Position numbers and translations under genes: made by a program | Shown: one piece after another, positions 1 through 10,049 of the stretch | How positions within the stretch are numbered: position 1 is the stretch's first letter | Layout of the letters: each line of letters begins with the position of its first letter | The notes under the pieces: model-generated | Databases searched by the model: none | The model's input: only the letters and a program-made list of their open reading frames with translations | What the model was told of the DNA's origin: nothing | Assembly: GCF_905171765.1 (NCBI RefSeq) | Contig: NC_053397.1 | Location: 109,819,295-109,883,294, forward strand | Origin: Bufo bufo | Taxonomy: Eukaryota > Chordata > Amphibia > Anura > Bufonidae | Direction of reading: 5' to 3' | DNA length: 64,000 bases

Positions 1-1
1 T

Positions 2-1120
2 ACCCTTAGACCATGTCTGAACTTCCGCGAGCTCAACCATATTTCCGTCCGTGATCCTTACCCTCTCCCGTTGATTCCGGATTTCTTTAGTCAGATTGTC
101 GGTGCCAAGGTGTTCTCGAATTTGGATCTGAGGGCGGCATATAATCTGGTAAGGATCAGGGAGGGGGATGAGTGGAAGACTGCATTTAATACCCCTGAGG
201 GTCATTTTAAAAACCTGGTCATGCCCTTTGGGTTAAACAATGCTTCAGCGTTTTTTCAACACTTTATCAATGACATCTTTCATCATCTGGTGGGGAGATT
301 TGTTGTTGTATATCTGGATGACATACTAATTTATCCTCCAGACATGGAGACTCATGAGGATCATGTGAGACAGGTGTTACAGATCCTAAGAGATAATAAC
401 TTGTATGCGAAGATGGAAAAATGTGTTTTTGCTGTTTAGGAAGTGCAATTCCTGGGTTACCTGCTCTCACCCTCAGGTTTTCGTATTGATCCCGAGAAAG
501 TCCGTGCGGTGTTGGACTGGGATCGACCCGAAAATCTGAAAGCACTTATGCAGTTTTTGGGATTCACCAACTACTACCGTAAATTCATCTTGAACTATTC
601 AACTGTGGTTAAACTTTTAACAGACACGACTAGGAAGGGGGTCGATTTCTCAGTTTGGTCTAAGGCGGCATTACAAGCCTTTTCTGCTGTGAAGGAATGT
701 TTTGCTTCAGCCCCTATTCTGGGGCAACCGGACATGTCTCAGCCATTCATTGTAGATGTTGACGCATCCGAGGTAGCGGTGGGAGCAGTTTTGTTGCAAG
801 GTCCTTCACCTAGTAAATAGCACCCATGTGCTTTTTTTCTCTAAAAAAAACTCTCGACTGCTGAAAGAAATTATGACGTGGGTAATAAGGAATTGCTGGC
901 CATTAAGTTGGCTTTTGAAGAATGGTGAAATTGGTTGGAAGTAGCAATTCATCCTATTACGGTAATTATTGATCACAGAAATCTGTCTTACCTTGAGTCG
1001 GCTAAACAATTGAATCCAAGGCAGGCCAGATGGTTGCTGTTTTTCACCAGATTTAACTTCATTGTCACCTGCTGCCCTGGGGTTAAGAACGTCAAGGCAG
1101 ATGCTTTGTCATGCAGTTTT
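2..1120 (+). pseudogene. pol: gypsy pol: reverse transcriptase and RNase H region
   Basis: Frame 2 reads as one continuous protein once stops are ignored. The catalytic box YLDDILIY lies at 311-334 and is intact, preceded by the LPFG-like stretch VMPFGLNNA and followed by the thumb motif QFLGY...NYYRKF. The RNase H part begins near 748 with FIVDVDASEVAVGAVL and ends with [21 protein letters not shown] and [10 protein letters not shown]. In-frame stops fall at 437-439 (TAG), 818-820 (TAG), near 847 and near 926, so no active polymerase can be made. In an active element this enzyme would copy element RNA into DNA. The 5' end of the RT domain is cut off by the window start. Confidence 0.9.
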
Positions 1121-1235
1121 CCGGGTGGGGGGGTGGGGGTGGGGGGGGGGGGGGGTAATTCTAAAGAGCATAGTCCTATATTTTTTTTCTGAAGGGGTAG
1201 TCATATCTGCCCTATAGCCTGATTTTGAGGCTAAG
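1121..1235 (+). repeat. G-rich tract and degenerate linker within pol
   Basis: A run of G broken by single T residues (about 1125-1155) sits at the junction between RNase H and integrase, where the reading frame changes. The tract has probably expanded by slippage and is one cause of the frameshift. No coding signal is visible in this short linker. Confidence 0.6.
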
Positions 1236-2084
1236 GTGTTGGAGGCCCAAGAGGATGCACCAGACTCTTGTCCTCCAGGAGAATTGTTTGTTCCTTCAGA
1301 CTTACGTCATAAGGTATTTGAGGAACATCACTGTACTGTCTTAGCTGGACACCCTGGGAGTAGATCCACTGTCTATCTCATCTCGCGCAGATTTTGGTGC
1401 CAGGGCTGCTTAAGTGTGTTGAGGACTATGTGTCAGCCTGTCGTACCTGTGCTCGTGCTAAGGTGATACATACTCTGCTTTCTGGATCTCTTCTTCCGTT
1501 ACCCATCCCATCCAGACCTTGGACGCATTTGTCCATGGACTTTATCACAGATTTACCGAATTCTTCGGGAAAAGCCGTGATCCTGGTGGTAGTTGATCGG
1601 TTTAGCAAAATGGCGCATTTTATAGCATTGCCTGCTCTACCTAATGCCAAGACTCTTGCACGGGTGTTTGTCGATAACATCGTGAAACTACATGGCATTC
1701 CCTCTGATGTGGTGTCTGATCGGGGGACACAGTTTGTTTCCAGATTCTGGAAAGCGTTCTGTACTTGACTGGGGGTACAATTGTCCTTTTTCTTCAGCTT
1801 TTCATCGTCAGTCGAACGGACAGACGGAGCACACCAATTAGAATCTGGAGACTTACTTGAGATGTTTTGTTTCGGAGAACCAGGAGGAGTGGTCTTCATT
1901 CTTGTCGTTAGCTGAGTTAGCCATTAATAACCGTAGACAGGAGTCCACTGATAAGTCAGTTTTTTGGGGCATATGGATTCCATCCACGGTATGGAACATT
2001 TTCTGGTTCAAACTTCCGGTATTCCTGAGGAGGAACGATTTTCCTCTTTGTCTTCAATTGGGCGGAAAATCTAAAATAACCTGA
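1236..2084 (+). pseudogene. pol: gypsy pol: integrase zinc finger and catalytic core
   Basis: The HHCC zinc-binding part is readable around 1290-1466 (EHHCTVLAGHPG, then CRTCARAK after a frame change near 1400). The catalytic core follows: first Asp in MDFITDLP (codon 1538-1540), second Asp in VVSDRGTQF (1718-1720), and the Glu in a GQTE motif (1827-1829). These are the D,D(35)E residues of retroviral-type integrases, and their spacing agrees with the family once a one-base indel is allowed for. A TGA near 1767 and at least two frameshifts break the gene. Its role was to join element DNA to the chromosome. Confidence 0.88.
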
Positions 2085-2584
2085 AAAAGATGGGCAGCAG
2101 GTATAAGCGTGTGGCTGACAGGAGCCATATGAATGGTCCGGACCTGAGAGTGGGTGATTCTGTGTGGCTGGCCACATGAAACATTAAAGGTACCTTATTG
2201 GAAGTTGGGCTCAAGATTTATTGGTCCATATAAGATCATTGCCATTGTTAACCATGTAGCCTTCCGTCTTGAACTTCCTCAGGCTTTGAAAATTCATAAC
2301 GTATTTCATAAATCATTGTTGAAGAAATGTGTCAAACCTGTTGAGTCGTCCTCCTTGCCTCCCGCTCCTGTCATGTGGACGGTAATTTAGAATTTCTAAT
2401 CAGCAGGATTGTGGACTCCTGAGTTCTCCATAGATCCCTCCAGAATCTCGTCCACTGGATGGATTACAGACCAGAGGACAGAATGTGGGTTCCAGCGGCT
2501 GATGTTAATGCAAATCGTCTGGTGAAGGCCTTTCAGAGCCCATCCTGATAAGGTCGGTCCTGGGTGCCCGGAGGTCACCCGTAG
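2085..2584 (+). pseudogene. pol: gypsy integrase C-terminus and chromodomain remnant
   Basis: The stretch 2190-2350 reads GSRFIGPYKII...LELP..LKIHNVFHKSLLKK, the conserved C-terminal GPF/Y-type module of gypsy integrases. Downstream, 2385-2550 gives a chromodomain-like reading (VHWMDYRPEDRMWVPAADVNANRLVKAF) after further frame changes. In chromoviruses this domain steers integration toward particular chromatin. Stops and frameshifts make it non-functional. Confidence 0.8.
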
Positions 2585-2601
2585 GAGGGGGGGGGGGGTA
2601 C
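2585..2601 (+). promoter_or_regulatory. polypurine tract of the gypsy element
   Basis: A run of purines, almost all G, lies directly before the LTR start at 2602. This is the expected position and composition of the plus-strand primer site of an LTR retrotransposon. Confidence 0.75.
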
Positions 2602-3273
2602 TGTCACGGTCCCTCAGGTGACTGATGTTAGGAAATCAAGGAGATTGGCTGAGCGTGGAGGAATCTCACAGCCTCCAAGATTTCTCTTGATTCAGTGTTG
2701 ATAGGGTTAATGACCACTTCCCTTTTCTTAGCTGTTGCTCAGTGGTCATCACTTCTACCCTTTATAGTCTGACCCCACCCTTCTAACTATGCAGTAGATA
2801 GCTTAACCACTTCAGCCCCCAGTGCTTAAACACCCTGAAAGACCAGGCCACTTTTTACACTTCTGACCTACACTACTTTCACCGTTTATTGCTCGGTCAT
2901 GCAACTTACCACCTAAATGAATTTTACCTCCTTTTCTTCTCACTAATAGAGCTTTCATTTGGTGGTATTTCATTGCTGCTGACATTTTTACTTTTTTGTT
3001 ATTAATCGAAATTTAACGATTTTTTTGCAAAAAAATGACATTTTTAACTTTCAGTTGTAAAATTTTGCAAAAAAAACGAGATCCATATAGAAATTTTGCT
3101 CTAAATTTATTGTTCTACATGTCTTTGATAAAAAAAAAATGTTTGGGTAAAAAAAAAATGGTTTGGGTAAAAGTTATAGCGTTTACAAACTATGGTACAA
3201 AAATGTGAATTTCCGCTTTTTGAAGCAGCTCTGACTTTCTGAGCACCTGTCATGTTTCCTGAGGTTCTACAAT

Positions 3274-3551
3274 GGCCAGACAGTACAAACACCCCACAAA
3301 TGACCCCATTTCGGAAAGTACACACCCTAAGGTATTCGCTGATGGGCATAGTGAGTTCATAGAACTTTTTATTTTTTGTCACAAGTTAGCGGAAAATGAT
3401 GATTTTTTTTTTTTTCTTACAAAGTCTCATATTCCACTAACTTGTGACAAAAAATAAAAACTTCTATGAACTCACTATGCCCATCACGAAATACCTTGGG
3501 GTCTCTTCTTTCCAAAATGGGGTCACTTGTGGGGTAGTTATACTGCCCTGG
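3274..3551. repeat. hairpin 1 inside TTAA element copy 1
   Basis: Two imperfect arms meet at a poly-T stretch near 3405. The left arm carries the sequence for a small open stretch that reappears on the opposite strand in the right arm, so look-alike reading frames occur on both strands. They are by-products of the palindrome and not genes. The same hairpin occurs in copy 2 at about 10520-10795. Confidence 0.75.
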
Positions 3552-3639
3552 CATTCTAGGGGCCCAAATGTGTGGTAAGGAGTTTGAAATCAAATTCTGT
3601 AAAAAATGACCTGTGAAATCCGAAAGGTGCTCTTTGGAA

Positions 3640-3953
3640 TATGGGCCCCTTTGCCCACCTAGGCTGCAAAAAAGTGTCACACATCTGGTATTGCCGTACT
3701 CAGGAGAAGGTGGGGAATGTGTTTTGGGGTGTCATTTTACATATACCCTTGCTGGGTGAGAGAAATATGTTGGCAAAAGACAACTTTTCCCATTTTTTTA
3801 TACAAAGTTGGCATTTGACCAAGATATTTCTCTCACCCAGCATGGGTATATGTAAAATGACACCCCAAAACACATTCCCCAACTTCTCCTGAGTACGGCG
3901 ATACCAGATGTGTGACACTTTTTTGCAGCCTAGATGCGCAAAGGTGCCCAAAT
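3640..3953. repeat. hairpin 2 inside TTAA element copy 1
   Basis: Arms of about 150 bp run from GGGCCCCTTTGCCCACC to the mirrored GGTGGGC-like end. The region common to both arms includes ATGGGTATATGTAAAATGAC and its complement. The same structure lies at about 10885-11200 in copy 2. Confidence 0.8.
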
Positions 3954-3990
3954 TCCTTTTAGGAGGGCATTTTTAGACATTTGGATACCA

Positions 3991-4333
3991 GACTTCTTCT
4001 CACGCTTTGGGGCCCCTAGAATGCCAGGGCAGTATAAATACCCCACATGTGACCCCATTTTGGAAAGAAGACACCCCAAGGTATTCAATGAGGGGCATGG
4101 CGAGTTCATAGAATTTTTTTTTTTTTGGCACAAGTTAGCAGAAATTGATATTTTTAATTTTTTTCTCACAAAGTCTCCCGTTCCGCTAACTTGGGACAAA
4201 AATTTCAATCTTTCATGGACTCAATATGGCCCTCACGGAATACCTGGGGGTGTCTTCTTTCCGAAATGGGGTCACATGTGGGGTATTTATACTGCCCTGG
4301 CATTCTAGGGGCCCTAAAGCGTGAGAAGAAGTC
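3991..4333. repeat. hairpin 3, present only in copy 1
   Basis: Arms start GACTTCTTCTCACGC and end GCGTGAGAAGAAGTC. They resemble hairpin 1 (shared CCCTGGCATTCTAGGGGCC), so this looks like a further divergent unit of the same palindrome family. It is absent from copy 2. Confidence 0.75.
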
Positions 4334-4494
4334 TAGAATATAAATGTCTAAAAAATTTTACGCATTTGGTTTCCGTGAGGGGTATGGTGAGTTCATGTGA
4401 GATTTTATTTTTTGACACAAGTTAGTGGAATATGAGACTTTGTAAGAAAAAAAAAAATAAAAATTTCGCTAACTTGGGCCAAAAAAATGTCTGA

Positions 4495-5505
4495 ATGGAG
4501 CCTTACAAGGGGTGATCAATGACAGGGGGTGATCAATGACAGGGGTGGTGATCAATGACAGGGGTGGTGATCAGGGAGTCTATATGGGGTGATCACCATA
4601 GTCATTGATCATGCCCCTGTAAGGCTTCATTCAGACGTCCGGATGCGTTTTGCGGATCGGATCCATCTATCAGTGCATCCGTAAAAATCATGCGGACATC
4701 TGAATGGAGCTTTACAGGGGGGTGATCAGGGAGTCTATATGGGGTGATCACCACAGTCATTGATCACGCCCCTGTAAGGCTTCATTCAGACGTCCGGATG
4801 CGTTTTGCGGATCGGATCCATCTATCAGTGCATCCGTAAAAATCATACGGACATCTGAATGGAGCTTTACAGGGGGTTGATCAATGACAGGGGTGTAATC
4901 AATGACAGGGGGGTGATCAGGGAGTTTATATGGGGTGATCACCACAGTCATTGATCATGCCCCTGTAAGGCTTCATTCAGACGTCCGGATGCGTTTTGCG
5001 GATCGGATCCATCTATCAGTGCATCCGTAAAAATCATGCGGACATCTGAATGGAGCTTTACAGGGGGGTGATCAGGGAGTCTATATGGGATGATCTCCAC
5101 AGTCATTGATCATGCCCCTGTAAGGCTTCATTCAGACGTCCGGATGCGTTTTGCGGATCCGATCCATCTATCAGTGGATCCGTAAAAATCATGCGGACAT
5201 CTGAATGGAGCTTTACAGGGGGGTAATCAATGACAGGGGGGGTAATCAATGACAGGGGGGTGATCAGGGAGTCTATATGGGGTGATCACCACAGTCATTG
5301 ATCACGCCCCTGTAAGGCTTCATTCAGACGTCCGGATGCGTTTTGCGGATCCGATCCATCTATCAGTGGATCCGTAAAAATCATGCGGACATCTGAATGG
5401 AGCTTTACAGGGGGTTGATCAATGACAGGGGGGTAATCAATGACAGGGGGGTGATCAGGGAGTCTATATGGGGTGATCAGGGGCTAATAAGGGGTTAATA
5501 AGTGA
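4495..5505. repeat. satellite of MITE-like units inside TTAA element copy 1
   Basis: Five units of about 156-190 bp. Each has an 88-bp core beginning GGCTTCATTCAGACGTCCG and ending CGGACATCTGAATGGAGC, an inverted-repeat pair, plus a spacer of 70-100 bp containing one to three copies of a TGATCAATGACAGGGG motif. The core ends resemble those of the TTA-flanked MITE at 30096-30300. Unit length varies because the short spacer motif varies in number. Confidence 0.85.
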
Positions 5506-5560
5506 CGGGGGGGGGGGGGGTGTAGTGTAGTGTAGTGGTGCTTGGTGCTACTTTACTGAG

Positions 5561-5728
5561 CTACCCGTGTCCTCTGGTGGTCGATCCAAACAAAGGGGAC
5601 CACCAGAGGACCAGGTAGCAGGTATATTAGACGCTGTTATCAAAACAGCGTCTAATATACCTGTTAGGGGTTAAAAAAAACACATCTCCAGCCTGCCAGC
5701 GAACGATCGCCGCTGGCAGGCTGGAGAT
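5561..5728. repeat. three consecutive short hairpins near the right end of TTAA element copy 1
   Basis: Hairpins lie at 5561-5618 (GTCCTCTGGTGGTC arm), 5620-5662 (AGGTATATTAGACGCTGTT arm) and 5684-5728 (ATCTCCAGCCTGCCAGCG arm). All three recur in copy 2 at about 11940-12105. They would fold into adjacent stem-loops in single-stranded DNA or RNA. Confidence 0.8.
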
Positions 5729-6135
5729 CAACTCTCTTACCTTCCGTTCCTGTGAGCGCGCGCACCTGTGTGCGCGCGTTCACAGGAAATCTCGGCCATC
5801 GCGAGATGACGCATATATGCGTGACTCTGCGCAGGGCTGCCAACTCCGGAACGCGATCCTGCGTTAGGCGGTCCGGAGGTGGTTAATTTGGGTTTGGCTG
5901 AGCTGCTGTGAGTTTGTCATCTGTATGTTCCTCTACAGAAGTTAAGTGTCGTGTTTGTTTGTGTTTGTTATATTCCCTGTTTGTATCTGGGCCTGAGACA
6001 GAGACATCCATTCATTCATCTGGGGAGGAATGGGTTGCCTCTGGCCCTAACCTTTTCCATGGCCTAATAGGGTTATAAAGGCCTAGATATACTGCATATG
6101 AATATTCCTACCTTCAGGGTCTATTCATATTGATA

Positions 6136-6717
6136 AAGGAAAAGGGGGTTAGTCAGCACATCCCAATGCGCAGGTGCACGTCGCTATGGCTGAAAACACA
6201 TATAGAACAACACATAATGCAACAGCACTTTACAAACCAAATAAAGTACAAAGACATTACATTGCAAATACTATGCTAATAAATTAGAGATGCTTGGCAA
6301 ATATATTTTGTACAAAAATATTTGAGCCCGTCTGCCGCACGTCAAGGCGATCTCTATAAGACTGGAACCTAACACTAAATTCACCTGTTATGTGCCATGA
6401 CAGCGACCATGAAATTCAGGAGGTGTAGGTTCCACATGCATGCTGGGCCCCTTTTGGTTTATATCTCTGTGGTGGCAAAATGGCCTCCATTGAATCCAAG
6501 TAGCAACATGCATGCAGAGCAAACTATATACTCAGGCTGATTTTAATTAGCATATGAGGCAAAACAGGCTACAGGAGTGCACAACCAAAATAGGAGTCAG
6601 CCACGTCTCCCATATAAACTACAAAGGAAAAGGGGGTTAGTCAGCACATCCCAATGCACAGGTGTAATATGTCTTTGTACTTTATTTGGTTTGCAGAGTG
6701 CTGTTGCATTATGTGTT
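6136..6717. mobile_element. unclassified 582-bp insert in the gypsy LTR
   Basis: The insert is bounded by a 9-bp direct repeat ATATTGATA at 6127-6135 and 6718-6726, which is the expected mark of a transposition (8 or 9 bp). It begins AAGGAAAAGGGGGTTAGTC, and this segment recurs internally near 6626. Left and right parts share an inverted stretch around AACACATAATGCAACAGCAC. No coding capacity. A hAT-type MITE is possible from the repeat length but the ends do not prove it. Confidence 0.6.
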
Positions 6718-6861
6718 ATATTGATAGATACGGTAGTTAGTGCCCGGATTAGGGTTGTCTAGGAGGTAACCTGTTTCTTCCCTAGTTTCCAGGCCAGGTA
6801 ACTGTTCCCCTTCGCTCCTGTGTTCAGTGTGGAGTTCCCACCCCCCACACTGATCGTGACA

Positions 6862-7094
6862 TCAGCATCATCAATCCTATTGTGCGAGGCAGGTAGGGTT
6901 GATCATGGCAACTAAAGTGAGCCGTTCTGCAATCAATACTGCCATTGCAGAGAAATTCTTATTTTCAGTCATATGCAAATGAGGTGCTCGGAGCACCACT
7001 GTACCTCCACCTCTCCCTATTGCCACTCCCCCTCCTAGTCAGATTGATAGGGCCAGGCATCCTTACTGCTCCAAAGCCTGGCACTAAAATGTAA
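6862..7094. other. unassigned sequence with an octamer-like motif
   Basis: No gene or complete element is visible. An ATGCAAAT octamer lies near 6972. The stretch may be part of a degenerate dispersed repeat. Confidence 0.3.
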
Positions 7095-8286
7095 CATACA
7101 CATACCTCCCAACTTTTGAAAAGGAAGAGGGACAGTATGTGTGGCCATGTGGCCACGCTTCTAACTCCACCCAAAACATAACTAAACTCCTAATCCCACC
7201 CAGCCCCCACATAGTAATTATTTCCCCTTTATGCCACTACACAGTACTTATGCCAGCATTCTGCCTCCTTCACAGTAGTTATGGCCAGATGTGTGCCCCC
7301 TCACAGTAGCTTTGCCCAGATATGTGCTTCTCACAGTAGTGATGCCCAGATATGTGCACAGTAGCTATGCCCAGATCTGTGCCCTCTTACAGTAATAGGC
7401 TCATCTGTGCCCCCTTACAGTAATGGGCTCATCTGTGCCCCCCTTACAGTAATGGGCTCATCTGTGCCCCCCTTACAGTAATGGGCTCATCTGTGCCCCC
7501 CTTACAGTAATGGGCTCATCTGTGCCCCCCTTACAGTAATGGGCTCATCTGTGCCCCCCTCACAGTAATGGGCTCATCTGTGCCCCCCTCACAGTAATGG
7601 GCTCATCTGTGCCCCCCTCACAGTAATGGGCTCATCTGTGCCCCCCTCACAGTAATGGGCTCATCTGTGCCCCCCTCACAGTAATGGGCTCATCTGTGCC
7701 CCCCTCACAGTAATGGGCTCATCTGTGCCCCCCTCACAGTAATGGGCTCATCTGTGCCCCCCTCACAGTAATGGGCTCATCTGTGCCCCCCTCACAGTAA
7801 TGGGCTCATCTGTGCCCCCCTCACAGTAATGGGCTCATCTGTGCCCCCCTCACAGTAATGGGCTCATCTGTGCCCCCCTCACAGTAATGGGCTCATCTGT
7901 GCCCCCCTCACAGTAATGGGCTCATCTGTGCCCCCCTCACAGTAATGGGCTCATCTGTGCCCCCCTCACAGTAATGGGCTCATCTGTGCCCCCCTCACAG
8001 TAATGGGCTCATCTGTGCCCCCCTCACAGTAATGGGCTCATCTGTGCCCCCCTCACAGTAATGGGCTCATCTGTGCCCCCCTCACAGTAATATGCCCTGC
8101 TGTGTCCCCTCACGCGGAAGGACAGCTCTCTGCTTCATCATTACAGGCAGCTGTCCCTGCTTCCTATGGAAGCAGGGACAGCTGCTAGAAAGCAGGACAT
8201 AACCCCCTGTGCAAGGACTGCGGGAAGGACAGCCACTGAAATCCAGGACTGTCCTGCAGGATCCAGGACAGTTGGAAGGTATGTAT
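7095..8286. mobile_element. MITE with CATACCTCCCAAC ends carrying a minisatellite
   Basis: The left end reads CATACCTCCCAAC near 7101 and the right end reads GTTGGAAGGTATG near 8271-8283, an inverted pair. Most of the interior is the 29-bp array at 7385-8098. A compact hairpin GCAGCTGTCCCTGCTTCC with its complement lies at about 8149-8187. No coding capacity. The superfamily is not clear from the ends. Confidence 0.65.
7385..8098. repeat. 29-bp minisatellite, about 24 copies
   Basis: The unit is CACAGTAATGGGCTCATCTG followed by TGCCCCCCT. The first few units carry TTACAG in place of CTCACAG and one has AATAGG; later units are nearly identical, which suggests recent expansion from the right side. 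Confidence 0.95.
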
Positions 8287-8398
8287 AGAGTATGTGCAAG
8301 GTTTGTGTGCCACATAAGAATGAAACACATACAACAATCACTGAATTGCATTTTTCCAGGTTTCCACTACATTGTATGCAATGGCAATGGTGCCATTA

Positions 8399-8693
8399 AG
8401 CCTCATGCACACGGCCGTTGTTTTGGTCCGCATCCGAGCCGCAGTTTCTGCGGTTCGGATGCGGACCCATTCACTTCAATGGGGCAGCAAAAGATGCGTT
8501 GCTCCGTTTCGTGGCCCAGCAAAAAAATAAAATAACCTGTCCTATTGTCCGTTTTGGAGACAAGAATAGGCAGTTATATCAATGGCTGTCCGTGCTGTTC
8601 TGCAAATTGCGGAACGCACACGGACGCCATCCGTGTTTTGCGGATCTGCAATTTGCGGACCGCGAAACACACAACGGTCGTGTGCATGTAGCC
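8399..8693. mobile_element. TTA-flanked Harbinger-type MITE
   Basis: TTA at 8396-8398 and 8694-8696 flank an element whose ends read GCCTCATGCACACGGCCG and CGGTCGTGTGCATGTAGCC. The arms are long and fold back on each other (TGCGGACC/GGTCCGCA motifs). A 3-bp TTA/TAA duplication with GG-C-type ends is the pattern of PIF/Harbinger elements. No coding capacity. Confidence 0.75.
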
Positions 8694-8696
8694 TTA

Positions 8697-9107
8697 GAGA
8701 TTACAACTTGTCCTACAAAAAAATAAGCTCTGATATGTGAACAAAAAATAAAGTTATGGTTCCTGCAAAGAGGAAAAATACGGAAAATTGTTGCATTACG
8801 AAGGCGTTAAAAAAAAAAATATTGACTGCTGATGTACAGTGCACAGCCACACCGGAGATGACGGTGCTGTATATACAATAGATGAATCCTAGGTGCCTTG
8901 TTTGAGAGCACTCCTCCCAGTCTCCTGCTAGAACTATGCTTGCAGTCATTTGCACACAGCCTCCAACAAGCAACCTGGCCCAAAGAATCACATAACTGCC
9001 AGCAAGGGGAGCTCTTGCATATAGTCTCTAAGTATTCTCAATCCCCAATACTCTCAAAAACACAAAAAGGGACGGATAAAGTTGTTGAAACTTTGAGTAG
9101 TTGCAAA
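8697..9107. other. unassigned, low-complexity patches only
   Basis: Poly-A stretches near 8810 and AT-rich sequence. No gene, element end or tandem array can be supported. Confidence 0.4.
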
Positions 9108-9183
9108 GCATGCTGGGAGTTGTAGTTTGCACTCCAACTTCCCTGCCTGGCACTTATATGCAGACAGAGAGAGAAGGCTACAG
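9108..9183 (+). promoter_or_regulatory. ZNF143-like motif, TATA-like box and possible first-exon donor
   Basis: The stretch at 9108-9128 (GCATGCTGGGAGTTGTAG and the bases after it) is the complement of the ACTACAAYTCCCAGNRTGC site bound by ZNF143/THAP11 at many vertebrate promoters. A TTATAT stretch follows at about 9153, and CTACAG/GTGAGTG at 9178-9190 is a strong splice donor (exon end 9183). Together these could be a promoter with a short untranslated first exon. The motif also occurs in dispersed repeats, so this remains a suggestion. Confidence 0.3.
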
Positions 9184-9942
9184 GTGAGTGATATGTTGCT
9201 GTGTAATGTATGGTATGCTAGGCGCTTTTAACCTCTTGTACACTGCCTGAGTACAAACTGTATTTAGGAAGTGTCTGCTGCCTCCTTCCATAGCACTTCC
9301 TCTAGAAAGCGGCTAGTTGTTTCCTTCATTTATGGAGGGCAGGGTGGCTGGGGGCTGGAGCTGTACTGCCTCTTCTAGATGGTATATACTGCAGCACGCA
9401 GCTTCTAGGAGATTGGTCATTGCCTTGCTTCCTGTGTCACTGCAGCTGGGAGTTCAGTACTGACTAGACATTATTTCTCTCCCAGCTTCTGCTTTCTTGT
9501 ATGAGACTAGTTTGAACCATTATGGCTTCACACATGGTTGTAGTTCTATTAGCAGCGGGACCGTGTCGGTAGTATTAGGGTAGCACAGAGTCACTGACAA
9601 GGCAATAAGTACAGTAATCTCACAGTATGTCATTTCAAATACATAATATGTACAGTGCTCCATTCATGCAGAGTTTATAGATCAGCCGCGCACATTTATC
9701 CGGTGACGTGCCAAATCGATGACCACTTGCACCATTTTTAAGAGTATTCAACAATTTTTGCACATAAAACTGGTATTTCCAAAAGTTGAGGCAAATGTAA
9801 CTGATGCACAATATTGGTACTCCTGTTCAGCAGGCGGTGTAAAGAAGAAATATGCTTCTAAAACGAAATGTGTTCTGCGGACGCAAACCATGGATACCAG
9901 CCATGTCAATGTCACCATTATGTTTCTCCCTGCCGTAGTAGC
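9184..9942. other. apparently unique sequence, no supported feature
   Basis: Mixed-composition sequence without tandem arrays, inverted repeats or recognisable coding exons. Confidence 0.4.
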
Positions 9943-10049
9943 ATCATATTTAGTGTTGAGTGAACTTTTGTTTTCAAGTTCGGTGTACAAGGTTCGAGTT
10001 CGGGTTATCTAAGAATTCCATTATGGATTCCGCTACCACGGACCATAGG

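Larger units (their letters stand above)
2803..5886 (+). mobile_element. non-autonomous piggyBac-like (TTAA) element, copy 1
   Basis: The element lies between TTAA at 2803-2806 and TTAA at 5883-5886 and interrupts the gypsy LTR precisely. Its ends read CCACTTCAGCC on the left and, reversed, CCACCTCCGGACC on the right, so the terminal repeat is short. There is no transposase. Inside, three long hairpins (3274-3551, 3640-3953, 3991-4333) are followed by a satellite (4495-5505) and three shorter hairpins (5561-5728). Copy 2 at 10050-12254 is about 0.9 kb shorter. Assignment to piggyBac rests on the TTAA site; the ends do not start with the usual CCC. Confidence 0.8.
1..6861 (+). mobile_element. 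Ty3/gypsy LTR retrotransposon, chromodomain type, 3' part, decayed
   Basis: The window opens inside a pol gene and runs through reverse transcriptase, RNase H, integrase and a chromodomain-like tail to a G-rich polypurine tract and a 3' LTR (2602-6861, twice interrupted). Order RT-RNase H-IN is that of Ty3/gypsy elements, and the chromodomain remnant marks a chromovirus. The gag, protease and 5' LTR lie outside the window, so the 5' flanking duplication cannot be tested. Several in-frame stops and frameshifts in every domain show that this copy is dead. The remaining length is inflated by the nested TTAA element at 2803-5886 and a further insert at 6136-6717. Confidence 0.9.
2602..6861 (+). 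mobile_element. 3' LTR of the gypsy element, split into three parts
   Basis: The LTR starts TGTCACG at 2602 and ends CGTGACA at 6855-6861, a matching inverted terminal pair. LTR sequence is present at 2602-2802, 5887-6126 and 6727-6861, giving about 580 bp once the two insertions are removed. A TATA-like ATTTATAGT-type stretch lies near 2759-2768 and could be the LTR promoter. The 5' LTR is outside the window, so divergence dating is not possible here. Confidence 0.85.

Noticed and set aside
1..2584. Possible endogenous retrovirus
   Set aside because: The domain order, the chromodomain-like tail and the absence of any envelope-like frame fit a Ty3/gypsy chromovirus.
3641..3951. Matching 83-codon frames on both strands (FAHLGCKKVSHIWY type)
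   Set aside because: They arise because the two arms of hairpin 2 are inverted copies; not a gene pair.
7385..8098. CRISPR-like array
   Set aside because: The repeat is strictly head-to-tail without unique spacers, and lies in a eukaryotic MITE.
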